Assembly: GCA_037074765.1 (NCBI GenBank)
Contig: JBAMDO010000190.1
Coordinates: forward strand, 42,716-106,715
DNA: 64,000 bases
Source of the DNA: Mansonella perstans
Taxonomy: Eukaryota; Nematoda; Chromadorea; Rhabditida; Onchocercidae
Reading direction: 5' to 3'
The position numbers and the translations under genes are program-made. Numbering within the stretch: the first letter of the stretch is position 1; every line of letters begins with the position of its first letter. The notes under the pieces were generated by a model, which was not told the origin of the DNA, made no database searches, and saw only the letters and a program-made list of their open reading frames with translations. Shown one piece after another: positions 14,301 through 27,394 of this stretch.

Positions 14301-17300
14301 GTAATCCGAGCTCGTAATTTTACACAACTGATAGCTCAATTCAGCAAACGCAATCAGGCTTTGCCTTATCCTGTGGTACCGGTGCATCCAACTTTGCCTC
14401 CAGAAGTTGACTTTAATTTTTCCATTGCATGTGATAGCCGGCATTGTCTTACACCATATGCTGCACATTTAAAAGCGATCAATGAAATTGCCAGGTTTTT
14501 GAAGATTAAATTCTTTTCCAAGATTTCGTTTTGTCTAACTGCAAATTTTTGACATAGAAATTAAAATCTTAACAAATTTTAAATTTGTTGAAAACCCTAA
14601 AATGAACACAAATTTAAAATTTGCTGTTTCGCGGAATATTTTTATAATCTAATTGAATATTACAGAGTGTTTGTTGGTGGAAAAGATGAGATAGAAATGC
14701 TGGATAACGAATATGTAAGTTACTTTCCGGACCTATATACCAAGTCACCAACTGAATTAGCCATTGTACTGAAGTGTGGTACCGCGTTTGGTAATAGATG
14801 TGCAAATCCTGCAACATCAACTGTAACTGTTGCAGCAAGCCGATATCAGGTATAGCTGTTCACTTTCCATTGATTTTTATTGGATTTACTGGAATTACAC
14901 TTTAGTTTTCGATGTTTTAAATTTTTGAAAAAAGGTTTTCGCAGAGATTGGAATTCGAAAGAAATAGAAATTTTCAAATGTATTAAATACAGATTTTTTT
15001 TTCAGACATTTGTGGAAGATAAAATGAAGGTTAATCGTCAAAAAAGATCTGATAAACTGGCAAACACTTATTCTAAATTATTTGAACAAACATCACTTCA
15101 TTGTGCTAATTTAGAAAGTATAGTAGTGTAAGTGATAAGAAACATTTTAATCAATTCTTGTATTTTAGATTTATTAATTTCGCTGCTATTTTTTAACCAA
15201 ATTAAGCTTACAATATAACATAATAAAAAACTTGTAGAATTAGAATTCCTAATTAGAAATTAAGCTAGAATATGACATAATAAAAAATTTATGGAATTAA
15301 AATTCCTAATTAGGCTCTGTTTTATTCATCACCATTGTTCTGATATAATGCGATATTAATATCATAAATGGGAATGGTCAATTAGAAAAATTAAAAATTA
15401 GCTCATTCTTCATCTTACTTCATTTAAGAGCAAAATCATTGTTGCAAGAAGATTTGTTTTTCAGCAAAATGTATAATTATATGCAAGATTCGAGCTCTAC
15501 GATGCATGCAAAACTTTTGCGTAATACAGGTCGCATACTGTTTTATCATTCTACTTCTTCTATTACTTCATTGGAAATGATTTTCCCGGCAGCAGCAGAT
15601 TCGTATGGATTTGTTTTAGCCAAACTTGGGAAAGTTTGTTTTTATTTTAGTTGCAGAATGAATTGGAGATTAGGAAGTATCCGAAAAAAAATTTGTTTAA
15701 AATTTTTGTTTAAAAGGAAGTATCCGGGAAAAATTTGTTTAAAATTTTTGTTTAAAAGGAAGTATCCGGGAAAAATTTGTTTAAAATTTTTTTTAAAAAC
15801 AGTTTATACTTCTATTGATCACTCTTGCAAAAAAAATTCGAAAATTAGGATGAAAGTTAAGAATTAAATTTCAAAAAATTGCCTTTCTTAGAAATTTTTC
15901 GATAGTTATGATAGTATTTGATGATTTGTTTGTAGGCATTTATTGCTGATAATTCATGCGAGCAGCACAATTTAATGCGTGTTATCTTGAATGGTTCACA
16001 TTTAGCTCATCTTTTGACGCCATACTTCACTCCTCATTGTGTTTCACCAACCGATTTACTTGATTTATACACATCTTTAAGTAAAGCAGTTCGTGATCCA
16101 GTAACATCATCGGCCGCATTAACTTTACTATCACAGCTAGATATCAAAAATGCTGGCGATAAGTTAGTCTTTATTTCTTTAAAATTCTTATTACAAATTA
16201 AAGACTTAACTGAACATATATATATTATGGCACTGCTGTAAATTAGGTGCAGTTCATTATACATGGACTTTTGGAAGAGTTTATTACATTGCAGTAGTTA
16301 AAAATCATTCAAATTTTTCTTGATAAATTCTGCATTTTTTGAGGAAAAATGGCTTGCAAAAATAAAAAATGGCTTGTAAAAAAGTTAATTTCAATTTTTT
16401 TCAAAAAGATTTTTTTTCGCTGACAAGTAATAAGTCTTTTCATGACACATTGTGTAGTACTTTTGATTTTTGATTATTTTAAATTGAAATTTATAACTAA
16501 TTTGGAACTATGTGACTATAGGCAATTATTTCAGATTACCACCCCATCAATTCTCACAACTTATGCCTGCTGCATTTGAAAATCTGATTTCAGTATCAGA
16601 TACCTCACCGCTATATAATGTTTGCGCAAAGCACTTTATTCATTCGGTATTTCATCGATTCCCGAGCAATTTCATTGATGGCTTGAAACTTTCACTTGCT
16701 GGTATGAGCATATTATTTTTTCCTAAGAAGCAAAAAACACATGTAATTTATTTCCATTTCTAAAAATAAAGAATCCAGGATGTGTAGAAGCATGCTTAGC
16801 TCTCAAGTATATACCTTTTCGGAGCCTAATTTGAGCCTAAGCCTTAATTTGATCTTTTCCATCTTCATGAATTTTAATGCCACTTTTTTTTTTCATCTGC
16901 TTTTTGTTTCATGTTACATACTTCACTACTGCTATTTAAAGATTTTCACTTTTTATGGTGAATTCACAAACATGTCTTTTACTTGTGAAAATTTGATTCA
17001 AATTTCATTATTATATTTTTGGTTAGACTAGAATTTTATTTCTAGGAATGATTTTTGCTGATCATTAAAAAACTTCTTGTATTTTTTCTAGCATGCGATA
17101 CAAAAAGTACCCCATTATGCATATTTGATGAAATTATCAAACAACTTGGTGTAGGCAAGGTGGGTTTAGTGGATTCTAAGCCAGAGCATATCATCGATGC
17201 TATAACTGTAAGTCTTGTGAATGTTCTCAAATTCCAATTTAAATTAAAGTGCATTCGAATTTAACACTGAAATTGAGTTAACTTCTTTCAAATTACATTA

Positions 17301-20300
17301 ATATTTTGGTTACAAGGTGAATTAAATTAATTCATCGTTAATTCTTGATTGCTGTTCACTATATCGCTTGCTTTTTGTTTGCTGCATTTAAGTTAATAAT
17401 TCTACAAGAGATCATTTTTCCTGTCTTTTCAGTTAATTAAATTTTTACAGGCGACCGTTGCAAGTGAAACAGTTGCTGCACAATTCAAAAAATCTAGGAA
17501 TGAATTATCTACAAGATTGTACAGTGTTTGGGCTAACTATCTACCAAAAGTGTTGCGTTTGGAGCACTTTTTTTTATACAATGCAGTATCTTTATCATTT
17601 AATTCCGAACAGCCTACTGGAAAACTTGAATCAGGTCTTACTTCCGTTTTCAATACTAATAATCTATTTTTAATTGAAATTTTGAATTGAAGAATGAAAA
17701 TTGGTCAAATTTTTCCAAGTCACTGATTTTTAATCTTTTGGATTGTAAATAATTGTATTTTTTATCAAATGTACAAAATGTAAACAAAATTAGAAACCAT
17801 TAGTTGTTGTAAAATGTAACACTACAACAACTCGACTTTCAGTTTGAGTGTAAATTCAATTTGTACCTTGAAACAAACATAGCTGAAGGAGAAGATTCTT
17901 ACGTATAATGTTTTTTTTGCTTACTAATACTTCTGTGTTTATTCTTACATTAAAATGATGTTTCTAGAATTACGAAAAGTATTCGAATGTTGCATGCAAG
18001 TACTTGGACCGCTTCTAGAACCATTTGGCCCTGGTCTTCCGCCATGGAATTCAGCTGATGGTGATAGCGCTGCCATTGTTCTGGACTACTTTGTATCATT
18101 AATGGAACAGATTCATCAACTGTACGATGCCTATTTTCCACCTGGTGCTGAAAATTTGATAACATTATTTTGGCGTTATTACGCTGAGAAATTGGCATTT
18201 TTTACACATGGCGGTTCTCATGTACATCAAATTATTGTATGTTTTATCAAAGTTATTAAGACGTATTAAGATGATTTACTTTTGCTTAGATTAGAATGGG
18301 TTTTTATTTCAATTTATTTACTTGCCCACTGTCCTAACAAAGCATTTATAGATCCCTGAAAGAAGCCCAGCATAATTTTTTTTGCGATCATTTAATCTTA
18401 TCCTTTAATTAAAAATATCCTGAACTATTTTAAGCTTCAAGAAACTGATTTTATTTTGCTTTAATTTTCACTTTGATAGTTAGCATAGACAACGAATATA
18501 CGGATTAATTGCATTTTACTACTATCTTTTTAGTTCGGCTAAATTTTCTTCATTGAACTAAAATTTTTACAGGAAAGTCGTTTTATTAATATTCCTTGGC
18601 ATTTATTCTGGCCAAGTTTATGCGATCTTGCTTCAATGGATAAAATTATGATTGATGGCGCACCTGAAAGTGCACCCCTTGTTACTCAAATTGTTGTTCG
18701 TATTCCATGGCTTCCTCTCATACAATATCAAGTATCTTTCCTGCTTCCCTTATTTAGTGCTATTGTTTCGTAATTCAATTCAAAAATTTAATTCATTTAT
18801 TTCTATCATTTATTTTTTGATTGCAATATCACTAGTTAGTTTCACATGACTCCATTGAATCAAACATACTGTGTTTTGGAATTAATTCTTTCTACTGAAA
18901 TTGCAGCTATACGTTTTTTGAAGGATTTCATAATGAAATTTCATTCAATTTTTTTGAATTATTTCATCAGTGATTCGAAACAGTGATTCTTTTTATGATT
19001 ATAATTTTTGCAGGCACAGCAACCTTTAGACGCACATCGTGCTTTTTATTCATTGTTATTCTCATTACTTGCAAGTTGTATCAGTCGGCCGTCTAATTAT
19101 GCAGTTAGTCAATTACTCCTTTGATATTGCTTATATCAAGTAGAATTCTTGAATCGAAATCGTTAGTAGATAATTGATAAATAAATTTGGTCATTTTCGA
19201 TCTTAGTAAAATTGCAAACATTGCAATTGAACACATGCATTCTCTTCTTTATACCCTATGCGGTTTTAACGATCTTTTTTTCAACCCAGAATTTTTTTTT
19301 TAAACCAGCATTTTTTTTTTTGAAGTAACATTTATTTTTGAGCTTTAGAATTATTTAGGAATCATCGAAGAATTTGAGCTTGTAATATTAAAAGATAATG
19401 AACTGTCTCGATGTACTGTATAGATACTATTAGTTTCTCGATGTTTGATTGTAATATTTTAACATGTTATCAATTATTTGCAGATTTGTCGTGCTTCGTT
19501 ACCAAAATTGATGAACTCATTGGGACCATTTCCATGGCATTTAATTGATTTGAATCAACTTAATAGTATCTCATCTCGTATTGAATCCAGTTTTGCATCA
19601 GTAGTCCTTACTGATCCCAACGATGTTACGAATGCTTTTTTTGAGTTCGTCTTCGCTTACTGTGGAATACCAAATGCAGTGTTTCATCATTTCCAAATTT
19701 CATTATCTTAATGCTTATTTAATTTTGTTGTTATATCAATTCTTATTTGCAACTGCATACATTTTAGAAATGAATCAATATCGCATTTACTTAAGTTACT
19801 TTGAAGGAAAAGTGACAGTCGGGTATTTTTTACTTCTCTTTTCAATCAACAGGTTATATCGCCGCGTTTGTTTCTTTGGGACATTTCCGACTGATGTTGT
19901 TTCGGCTGCAGAAATCTGTCAAAAGCAATCTTTTTATATCCGTACTCAACTTACCTTGATGCTTAAGAATTCAGACGATCGGACATGGCTCAAAAATTTT
20001 TATGAAGACCAAATCAAACTTGTTCATAATATTGCTTCACTATCAGGTTCATTTCATTGTCATTCGTATCATAATACATGATAAAATCAGTGTTTGTTAT
20101 TAAAGAATTCCGGAAATTTAATCAACTGCTTTTTGTTTTTTAGGAGTAGCATCGGAAAATCAGTCATTTCTATCACGCGAATTGACTTCATTCTGGTCCG
20201 ATATATCCGATAATAAATTGTTAGGTATTAGTTCAACTTTTTAAATTGATCTATCACTCAGCTATTTAATTTTTATTTAGATCGATAATTACATCCCTTT

Positions 20301-23175
20301 TCTCTTTTATACCTTTATCTAATACAAAGTAATTATAAATAGAAATAGAGGAGGAGGAATAAAGAGAAACTGAGGAGCAAGAGAATTAGAAAAATTTGAA
20401 AGAAAAACTTAAGTTGAGAAATATAAGTTGAAAAATTTGTGTTATAGTACTGTAATATAGCTTTTCAATAAATCTATAGAAAGATTTCGCGCGCAGTACT
20501 GATGATAAAAAAATTAATTTGTATAATTTTTTAGAAGTTTTTTCATCGACTTTGCTGCAATGGTTGGAGAAAAATTCTAATTCATCAGTTGTTTTATTAC
20601 TTCTCAACACCACAATAAGCTCGTTAAAAATGCGACAAATTTCGCTTGGTCTTCAAATTATCGAGAAATGTATTGCAACATATTTTGAAAGTATATTTCT
20701 GTTAATTTTTTTTGCAATGCAATTAGTGGATTACGCTTCATTAGATAAAAATTAGTTAGATTTTTAATTAATGAAACATCGTGATGATCACTTAGATCTG
20801 TTTATTACTTTTAATTGTTCGATGTAGTACATTTCATAAAAAACTTAATTAGATTCTTAGTTAATGAAAAACATCGTGATCAACAAGATAATAGAAGATA
20901 TGAATAGATGAACTTTTCTGCAGTTTCAAAATGTAAATTTTTTTTTTTAAATTCAGCAAAGCAGTTATTTATAATCCTAGAATTAAATATTTTAGAATCC
21001 ATTAAATATTTAAATATGTTTTATCAAAATTCTACTCTTCTGCCTATAAGCATGAAACGTAGAAATAATTTTCAAGCATTTTTGATATATTTTAATTTTT
21101 TTATTTTTCTTATTTCTTAATTGCATGACATTTATTGGTAATTGTTTGTTCAAGGAATGGGTTTATGCGAGTGGGATGTTGTGTTGAAATGGATTGCATT
21201 ACCTGATCATTGCAGTGCAATTATTTTCACTTTACCCAGGTAAATTCCTTAACCTATTTGGCGAATTTATCATAAATTAAACGCTTGACTTCATTGAAAT
21301 GCAACAACCATATATAAATCATTATTTCTCAATATTACTTTACAAACAAGCTATATTGATGAATTGAAATGTAAAGTTGATGGTAACGTATTCATTTTGC
21401 AGATAATTAGTGAATGTGTTCAATTTACTATTTTTTTGAAATAACGATAAAGCTATATTTTCAGTTATTTAAAATAGTTATATACAATTTGTAACTCTTG
21501 CCAAAGTCAATAGCATTACCAGTATCACAAATGCTTAAATGAAAGTTATAGCTCTTATTTAATTAACATATAAGATATTTCTAGTTTTATAATAATTTTT
21601 AATGATTTCAAGAAGTTTTATTGCTTTCTTCTTTTAGCTTTTATTTCGTATAATTAATTTCAGTTCTGAAAATAACACATTCTTACCATTATGCGCAAAT
21701 GCATTTATAATGAAACAGCTGGAAACTGCATCATTGCAACAGGAAAATGAATTGTTACGAACTTTGTTGGATTACATAACAGCTATAAAACCAAGGTATC
21801 ATTTTTGCAAGTGTAGTGAGTAAAATGTCTCATTCCAGAATTATCAATTTATAAGGTAATGAATTGTCAGCATATAATTATATCTCAGTTGTGCTGAAAG
21901 CATATCGTATAATATCCAATTTATTGATTAACTTATCGCAGTACTTACTGATTAATTTCTAAACTGGATTTGATGATTTCAATATATTAATTGCAGTCAT
22001 ATTTTTATGCCCGATAAAATTATGCTAGGTTTGCTTACCGAAGAAACAGAGATAGTAGTATAATCAAAGCATCGCTTCTTGTATTTTGTAGAATGAAATT
22101 ATGATTTAGTCTACATGAAGCATTTCGAATAAAAATTTTACCTTTAAGACACCTTTGAAAAGGATTTTTTTTTTCATTCATGATGTACACCTTTTCGATA
22201 GTAAGAAGGAAAAAGAATTGCATATGTTTATAAATTTCTAAATTTTTTTTGAAAATTTATGAAAAAGTTGAAGATATTAAGATTGAAAAGATTATATGGC
22301 AGAATGGAGAGAAAGAAAAAAAGATTTTGGTAACATCAAAAAAAAGAAGACAAGGAAATCCCATTTCATTTCAGATATGTGACCAATGAAGCGGCTTTTC
22401 TATTTCTAATCGAGAAATTGCAGAAATTACTATTACGACAGTATAATTATTCTGTAACACAAGGCAATCAATTTCTAATGCAATATTTAGAATGGCTTGA
22501 AAGAGCATCCAGTGATGAAAAGTCAAACTCCTTCTTTTCCGTAATTGGCTTATCCAAAAAACAGCCTTATTCCATTAAGTTAGTTTTGTTGTTGAAATTT
22601 CACATATCTTTGAATTAAGTAAATTTTAAATTTTTTTAAAAAAAATTTACTTATTTTATTACGCTTACTATTTTTGTGATCTACTTTTTGGAATAATATA
22701 GAGAAATGTCTTCGTTGTAGTTTTAGTATGAAGTTAGAATTATTTTAGTTATCAATTCCTCTTTCATATTTTATCACTCCGAAACTTTTGTAAATTGTAG
22801 CAATTTTGTAGTAGTTGTTAAAATTGTGATTGTTTATAAAAATTTTGTTAATTTTTTTTAATAACGAAATTTTGTTCCAGAATACGCTACATATGCCATT
22901 TGATGAATTTATACATATCACAGCAAACGATAGCACCAAATCAATCACCACGAAATACTGCCAGTGCTGCGGTGCTGAATTGTCGCATGCAATCATTTAA
23001 GGAATTTAGCGCACGTAAACAATACATTCCATTTCGAGCAACTTCACAGATAGCTCAATCTTACTTTATTCAGGTTCAAAATTATCATATCATGCATATG
23101 AATGAATTATTTGCACATGTTGTTCGAGCATTATACAACGAAAAGTACTTAGAGGGAATGTCTTCTAAAATTTGA
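2303..23175 (+). CDS. epg-5: Ectopic P-granules protein 5 (EPG-5), autophagosome-lysosome tether
   Basis: EPG5 is a Rab7 effector that links LC3/LGG-1-marked autophagosomes to late endosomes and lysosomes and promotes fusion. I threaded 46 exons with matching phases: 2303-2607, 2925-3119, 3568-3720, 4053-4206, 4503-4667, 5338-5484, 5869-5965, 6269-6402, 6511-6704, 7030-7114, 7305-7416, 7604-7745, 8169-8291, 8849-9006, 9129-9256, 9527-9667, 9960-10120, 10294-10540, 10923-10999, 11173-11313, 11433-11553, 11749-11952, 12234-12443, 12857-13017, 13217-13346, 13769-13876, 14039-14101, 14253-14494, 14666-14849, 15006-15127, 15465-15633, 15936-16162, 16535-16701, 17092-17207, 17451-17634, 17968-18236, 18573-18731, 19014-19103, 19484-19644, 19853-20046, 20144-20224, 20535-20690, 21155-21239, 21664-21795, 22375-22578, 22881-23175. 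Their sum is 7293 nt, or 2430 residues. The first ~170 residues are charged and low-complexity. Family landmarks in order include NNVYPSLFLE, TWVVINDDG (a possible LIR, W534-I537), YRQFCRQIGYALRQS, VLGSMNWG, PWLEYMNMNEL, LTPYFTP and FFSVIGLSKKQPYS. Human EPG5 is about 2580 residues. Small boundary errors are possible, mainly at exons 17 and 22. Confidence 0.93.
3165..3435. repeat. 66-bp minisatellite, four copies, in epg-5 intron 2
   Basis: Four head-to-tail copies start at 3165, 3231, 3297 and 3361. Each carries ttaaaatattgctatt followed by gtttaaatca, a ggtcaac segment and catcgttgac. Copies 2 and 3 are nearly identical and copies 1 and 4 are more diverged. The array lies wholly inside intron 2 (3120-3567). 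Confidence 0.93.
15672..15797. repeat. 42-bp tandem repeat, about three copies, in epg-5 intron 31
   Basis: Units beginning aggaagtatccg recur at 15672, 15715 and 15757, followed by aaatttgtttaaaattttt. Copies are almost identical, suggesting recent expansion. The array starts about 40 bases after the exon 31 donor and keeps the exon's reading frame open into the intron, which explains an artefactual longer frame there. Confidence 0.92.
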
Positions 23176-24108
23176 AACTCCCTCACTAATGTATTTAATA
23201 CTTATATTGATTTTTTTTGCTTTTTTAACAATCTTGTTTTTTTTCATAATTATTAAATTACAATTATCCTTATCTTGTTCACATCTGAAAATTTTGAACT
23301 ATTTAAAACAATGATAATGTGTAAAAGTTGATTAAGGTAATTTTTAGGTGGTTAGGATAATTTTTGAGTTCTACAATTATATAAATTTTTTTAGATGGAT
23401 TAGGATAATTTTTGAGTTCTACAATTCTATATTTTTAGCTTCTAATTTTAAGGCATATAATTGTATATAATCGTGCAACAACAATTTTACGTTTTATATT
23501 ACCAATTTTTTAAGCTTCAATGCGACTTCTAGAATAACTAATGTAGCTTTTACACTTGGATAATTTTTACTAGAGTAATCTGTTTTTTTTCCATTTAGGT
23601 TTCTAAAAAGTCTTTTAGATAGGTAAAAAAGTCTTTTCGATAGATCATCCATTTAATTTCATTTTCACGCCAACGGAAGTTAACTGAAGGATGATAAAAG
23701 TTGTTTTGTAATGATCATATTTCAAAATATCATCTCATCATTGAGTGCTATTTATATTTTCACTTAATTTCAAAGCTGTTTGTACTAGTACTTTTTTAGT
23801 AATCTATTCATACGCAATTTTACATAAATTATTGATTAATTATTTTTTTTTATTTATGCATCGGGTAAATTTTTGTTGTATAGAAAGCTTATTATGCATA
23901 TGTATATTTTCGCATATATATTTTTGCATTTTATTAAATTAACTTCCATAACAGTATTTGAAGAAGTAAATTTAATAAAATTTTAATACGGAAATATTTT
24001 TGTATGAAAAATTAGAAATTATTGATTAGGAACACAAAGTTTATTTATGAACTTGATCAAATCATTATGATTATAAATTCATGTTAATTTTTCCAGGTAT
24101 ACGTATGC
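23176..24108. other. Convergent intergenic region, epg-5 / phosphatase
   Basis: About 930 A+T-rich bases hold the 3' ends of two genes that face each other. A 44-bp direct repeat (ggataatttttgagttctac core) occurs twice between about 23345 and 23430. On the minus strand an AATAAA (plus-strand 24040-24045) lies 64 bases past the phosphatase stop. No other coding exon was recognised. Confidence 0.55.
24040..24045 (-). terminator. Poly(A) signal of the PP1-like gene
   Basis: TTTATT on the plus strand reads AATAAA on the coding strand, 64 bases downstream of the TGA at 24109-24111. Position and sequence fit a cleavage/polyadenylation signal. Confidence 0.6.
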
Positions 24109-27100
24109 TCATAATTCAGAATAAAGCTTTTCTGTTTTCTCGCGTATAGTTTTAACAGCGCGTGTTTCTCCTGGTATCACTTGAGGTCGTAGAATCTAAA
24201 AAATTTTTTGAATTCTTATAAGCAATTTTGGTATTTATTTTTCTCAATATACCATATTTATATTATGTGGTACGGTAGCAGTTCTGGAAGAAATTATGTG
24301 ATACGGTAGTTTTGCGAAAATTTAACATTCAAAAATCAATGCAAGATTTTTGCAAGATGTGATAATGTGAAATACCTGAAATGAACAGACCAAATTTTCA
24401 TCAACAGTCATGCTTGCAGCTGCATTATCAAATTGTCCACAATAATGTGGTGCCGAAAAAATTGTCACTAAACGACGATTGCCGAAAAATTCATAGCCAT
24501 CTTGTACAACCTGGAAAAAAGCCTTTATTTGCCTGAATTTGTTCGATTAAAACGAACAAAAAATCAAAATATCTTCAATAATTCTTTAATACTTCAAAAA
24601 TATCAAAACTTTTCCGTTGTGATAATTCTATCCAAAGAAATCTTATTGCTCTCTGAAATCACTTTGATGCTATTTTTAAATATTTCCAAATTAAATTTCA
24701 AAAATGTTCATGCCATTTAAACTGATCATTGTGCACATATAAATACACCACATAGATTATTTAAAATATGATAGGGACTGAGATATCGCAGTCATTGATA
24801 CTAGCGGCACTTAGAAAATTTTGTATTTTATATCGAAGGGAATATTTTACATATAGATTATTTAAGGTATGGTAGGGACTGAGTTATCTCAGTCATTGAT
24901 ACTAGTGGCACCAGAATTTTGTTTTTTTATATCTAAGGAAATATTCTACAATTTGAATTCTTTGCATACTTGATGTGCTCGAGCAATCATATCAATGTCA
25001 AGCTTTTTACACATATCAATAACAACATCTTCACCGAAACCATATGATGCACCGCGTAAATTTGGCATAAAACCTTTAATACCCGTTACTGGATCAGCCC
25101 AGAGCAAATCCATTTCCAGTGATTGACCAATCGGATCTAATGGACGCGGTATATTGCGTAACTGTAAAAGTCGATCACCCAATTTCAAATAATCAACAAT
25201 GAAGTTGCTTTTGAAATAATTACCTAATTACCTTGGCTTCAGTTTATTTAGATTTTTAGATTTGCGATAAACACACAAATAACCTAACTGGAATAGCAAC
25301 GGGCATCTTTCTAACTGAAATAACAACAGACATGTTTCTGACCGAAATAGCAACGGATATCAAAAAAAAATCTTTCTTAATGTTCCCATAAAAATTCCAT
25401 ACATTTGTTTGTTGCGAAAAAGAAAAGTAATAAAGAATCCCAGATCATGTCTATTATTTCTTTTCCTGACCAATTATTCAATCAAACTGTCCAGTTATGT
25501 GGAAAAGATAATTTCAGAATGTTGAATAACCTGTTCAAAGTCTTTTAATTGTGGTGATAAACCACCATGCATGCATAATATTCGATCACCAACACAACCA
25601 CATAAAGGCATAACAGCAAATACATCCTAAAAAAAAATCTCTTTCTTACTAAATTCGTTCAGGGTGTGACGAAAAAGTAATTCAGAATTCTTGCGGAATT
25701 CTCACCAATCATTTCTGGATTCGGTTTTATCGTCATGTGAAAATTCACCCGGTACAAACTTGACCTTTTTTTATTCTTTTGGAAAAAAAATTCCTAAATG
25801 AATATCCTAAGTGAGAACAAGAACAATTCCAATTCTAGATTTTTGTTTTGCTTATCCATACTTGAAATCCTTGCCAAAGGCGACTTGAGCTATAACGTCG
25901 CATGCATTCATCATAAAATCCGTACACTCGATTAACCGAATTACATTCATGATTACCGCGTAACAAAAAGAAATTATTGGGATATTTTATTTTATAGCAA
26001 AATAAAAGACAAATTACTTCCTGAAAATTATCACAGGTTGTTTTTTGTTTTCAAAAACCAGAAAATAACAATTAAAATTTTAAAAATAAAATTTAAGTTT
26101 GAACTTTGGATTTGTAACGAATTTTTTCTTTCAGTTCAGGATGATAGCTTTAAATTTTTCTGAAAAAACACTATAGGCTATTTTTGTCAGACAGAATACT
26201 GGATAGAGGAAATACGGAAGTAAAGTACTGAAATATGATGCAATTGCTTTCTAATATTTGATTTCGGGCCTATTTGTTTGACTGTGTTATCTATTATTTA
26301 TAAACTGCAATAAATTAATGGCATTTTATGTTCAATATTTTATAGAAAAGCCTTAGCACTACCTATTATAGCAGCCTAATTTTAGGTCCACTTCTTTGAC
26401 CATTTTATCTGTTATTTATAAACTACAATAACTTGTTGACAATTTGCAGAAAAGCTTTAGTACTACTGTATCGCAGTAGTCTGTTGCAAATTAAACTTTT
26501 CCTGCTAGTCTAATTTGTTTTAATTTTAGGTCTACTTGTTTGACCGTATTATCTAGTATTTATAAACTACAATAAGTGGATGAGATTTTATGTTCGACAT
26601 TGATTGATTAGAAAAGCCTTAACACTACTGTATCACAATAGTCTGTTGCAAAAACAAACTTTCCTTACTATCTAATTTGTTTTGATCATAATTTCAAACT
26701 TTTTTTCGTCGGTTTTATCTTAAAACTTACTTCATAAAAATTTATGGCTCTCAGCTCTCGGATTCCCGGATTGTTTCATTCTTTCATGTCTTTTAATTGT
26801 CTTTTAATCGTTTCATTGACTACTTTCATCCAATACTATTTCAATTTCATTTAATTCTAACATATTAATTTCATTAAATTAAAATTTCGGATAAAAACGC
26901 AAAAAAAATGCAAATTTAAACAAACAAGATTCTGCGAACCACGATCGACATAATCACCTAGGAACAAATAATTTGATATTGGTGGAAAGCCACAACGATG
27001 AAAAAGACGTAAGAGATCACCATATTGACCATGTGTGTCACCACAAATTTTAACTGGCGGATCAATTTCGATAAATATTGATTGACTCAAAAATGTCTGC

Positions 27101-27394
27101 AAATACATAATGCTATATTTTATATACTTTTAAAATGTAAAATTTTAAAACTAATATTTAAATTTTCAAATTGAAATTGATAATTGACTTATATGAATAA
27201 ATATGCAAAAAAATTTTTACATCATTTGAAAAATTTTAAAAGAAAATTAAAAAAAAATTTTGTTGGATTTTTTCTGGTACCTCTCGAGCTTTCACACATA
27301 AAGCAAGCAATTCATCTTCTCGTACATTTTTGGATAATTCACCACCTTCCTTACCCACTGATAACACTCGACACAACAAATTATCAATCTTCAT
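24109..27394 (-). CDS. PP1-type serine/threonine phosphatase catalytic subunit, divergent
   Basis: Seven phase-0 exons read on the minus strand: 27281-27394, 26926-27096, 25862-26020, 25531-25626, 24970-25161, 24376-24510, 24109-24195, giving 317 residues. It should hydrolyse phosphoserine/threonine with a two-metal centre. All PPP-family motifs are present: GDTHGQ (D58, H60), GDYVDRG (D86, D89, R90), RGNHE (N118, H119), MHGGLSP (H168), RGASYGFG (R216), RAHQ (H243) and [11 protein letters not shown]. The overall layout matches PP1 from its N-terminal helix through the CSFQIL strand. It differs from canonical PP1 at several normally invariant positions (GDIHGQ to GDTHGQ, SAPNYCGEF to SAPHYCGQF). 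Its tail ([18 protein letters not shown]) lacks the TPPR phosphorylation motif. This fits the nematode-expanded PP1-like group, often expressed in the male germ line, but I cannot name the orthologue. The start is the first in-frame ATG, preceded by a good trans-splice-like acceptor (gttgcag). Confidence 0.94.
24751..24950. repeat. ~95-bp direct duplication in the phosphatase gene
   Basis: Two adjacent copies share agattattta, a gatagggactga / ggtagggactga segment and cagtcattgatacta, followed by an AT-rich end with ggaaatatt. They lie in the intron between exons 5 and 6 of the PP1-like gene (24511-24969), about 20 bases short of exon 5. Confidence 0.85.
26268..26690. repeat. Imperfect ~130-165-bp triplication in phosphatase intron 2
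   Basis: Three diverged copies carry the ordered blocks tgtttgac, ttatctattatttataaact-like, caataa, gaaaagccttag and ctactgta...gcagtag. The last two copies also share agtctgttgcaaa. They fill most of the intron between exons 2 and 3 (26021-26925). No reading frame is conserved among the copies, so this is intronic tandem duplication, not exon duplication. Confidence 0.8.

Noticed and set aside
15439..15867. 142-codon frame extending past epg-5 exon 31
   Set aside because: The extension reads through a 42-bp tandem repeat. The GT donor at 15634 and exon 32 restore the EPG5-like sequence.
26857..27108. Open frame running past the GDYVDRG exon of the phosphatase
   Set aside because: The tail after SQNL is intron. 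Splicing at 26926 to the exon at 26020 gives the expected PP1 sequence.
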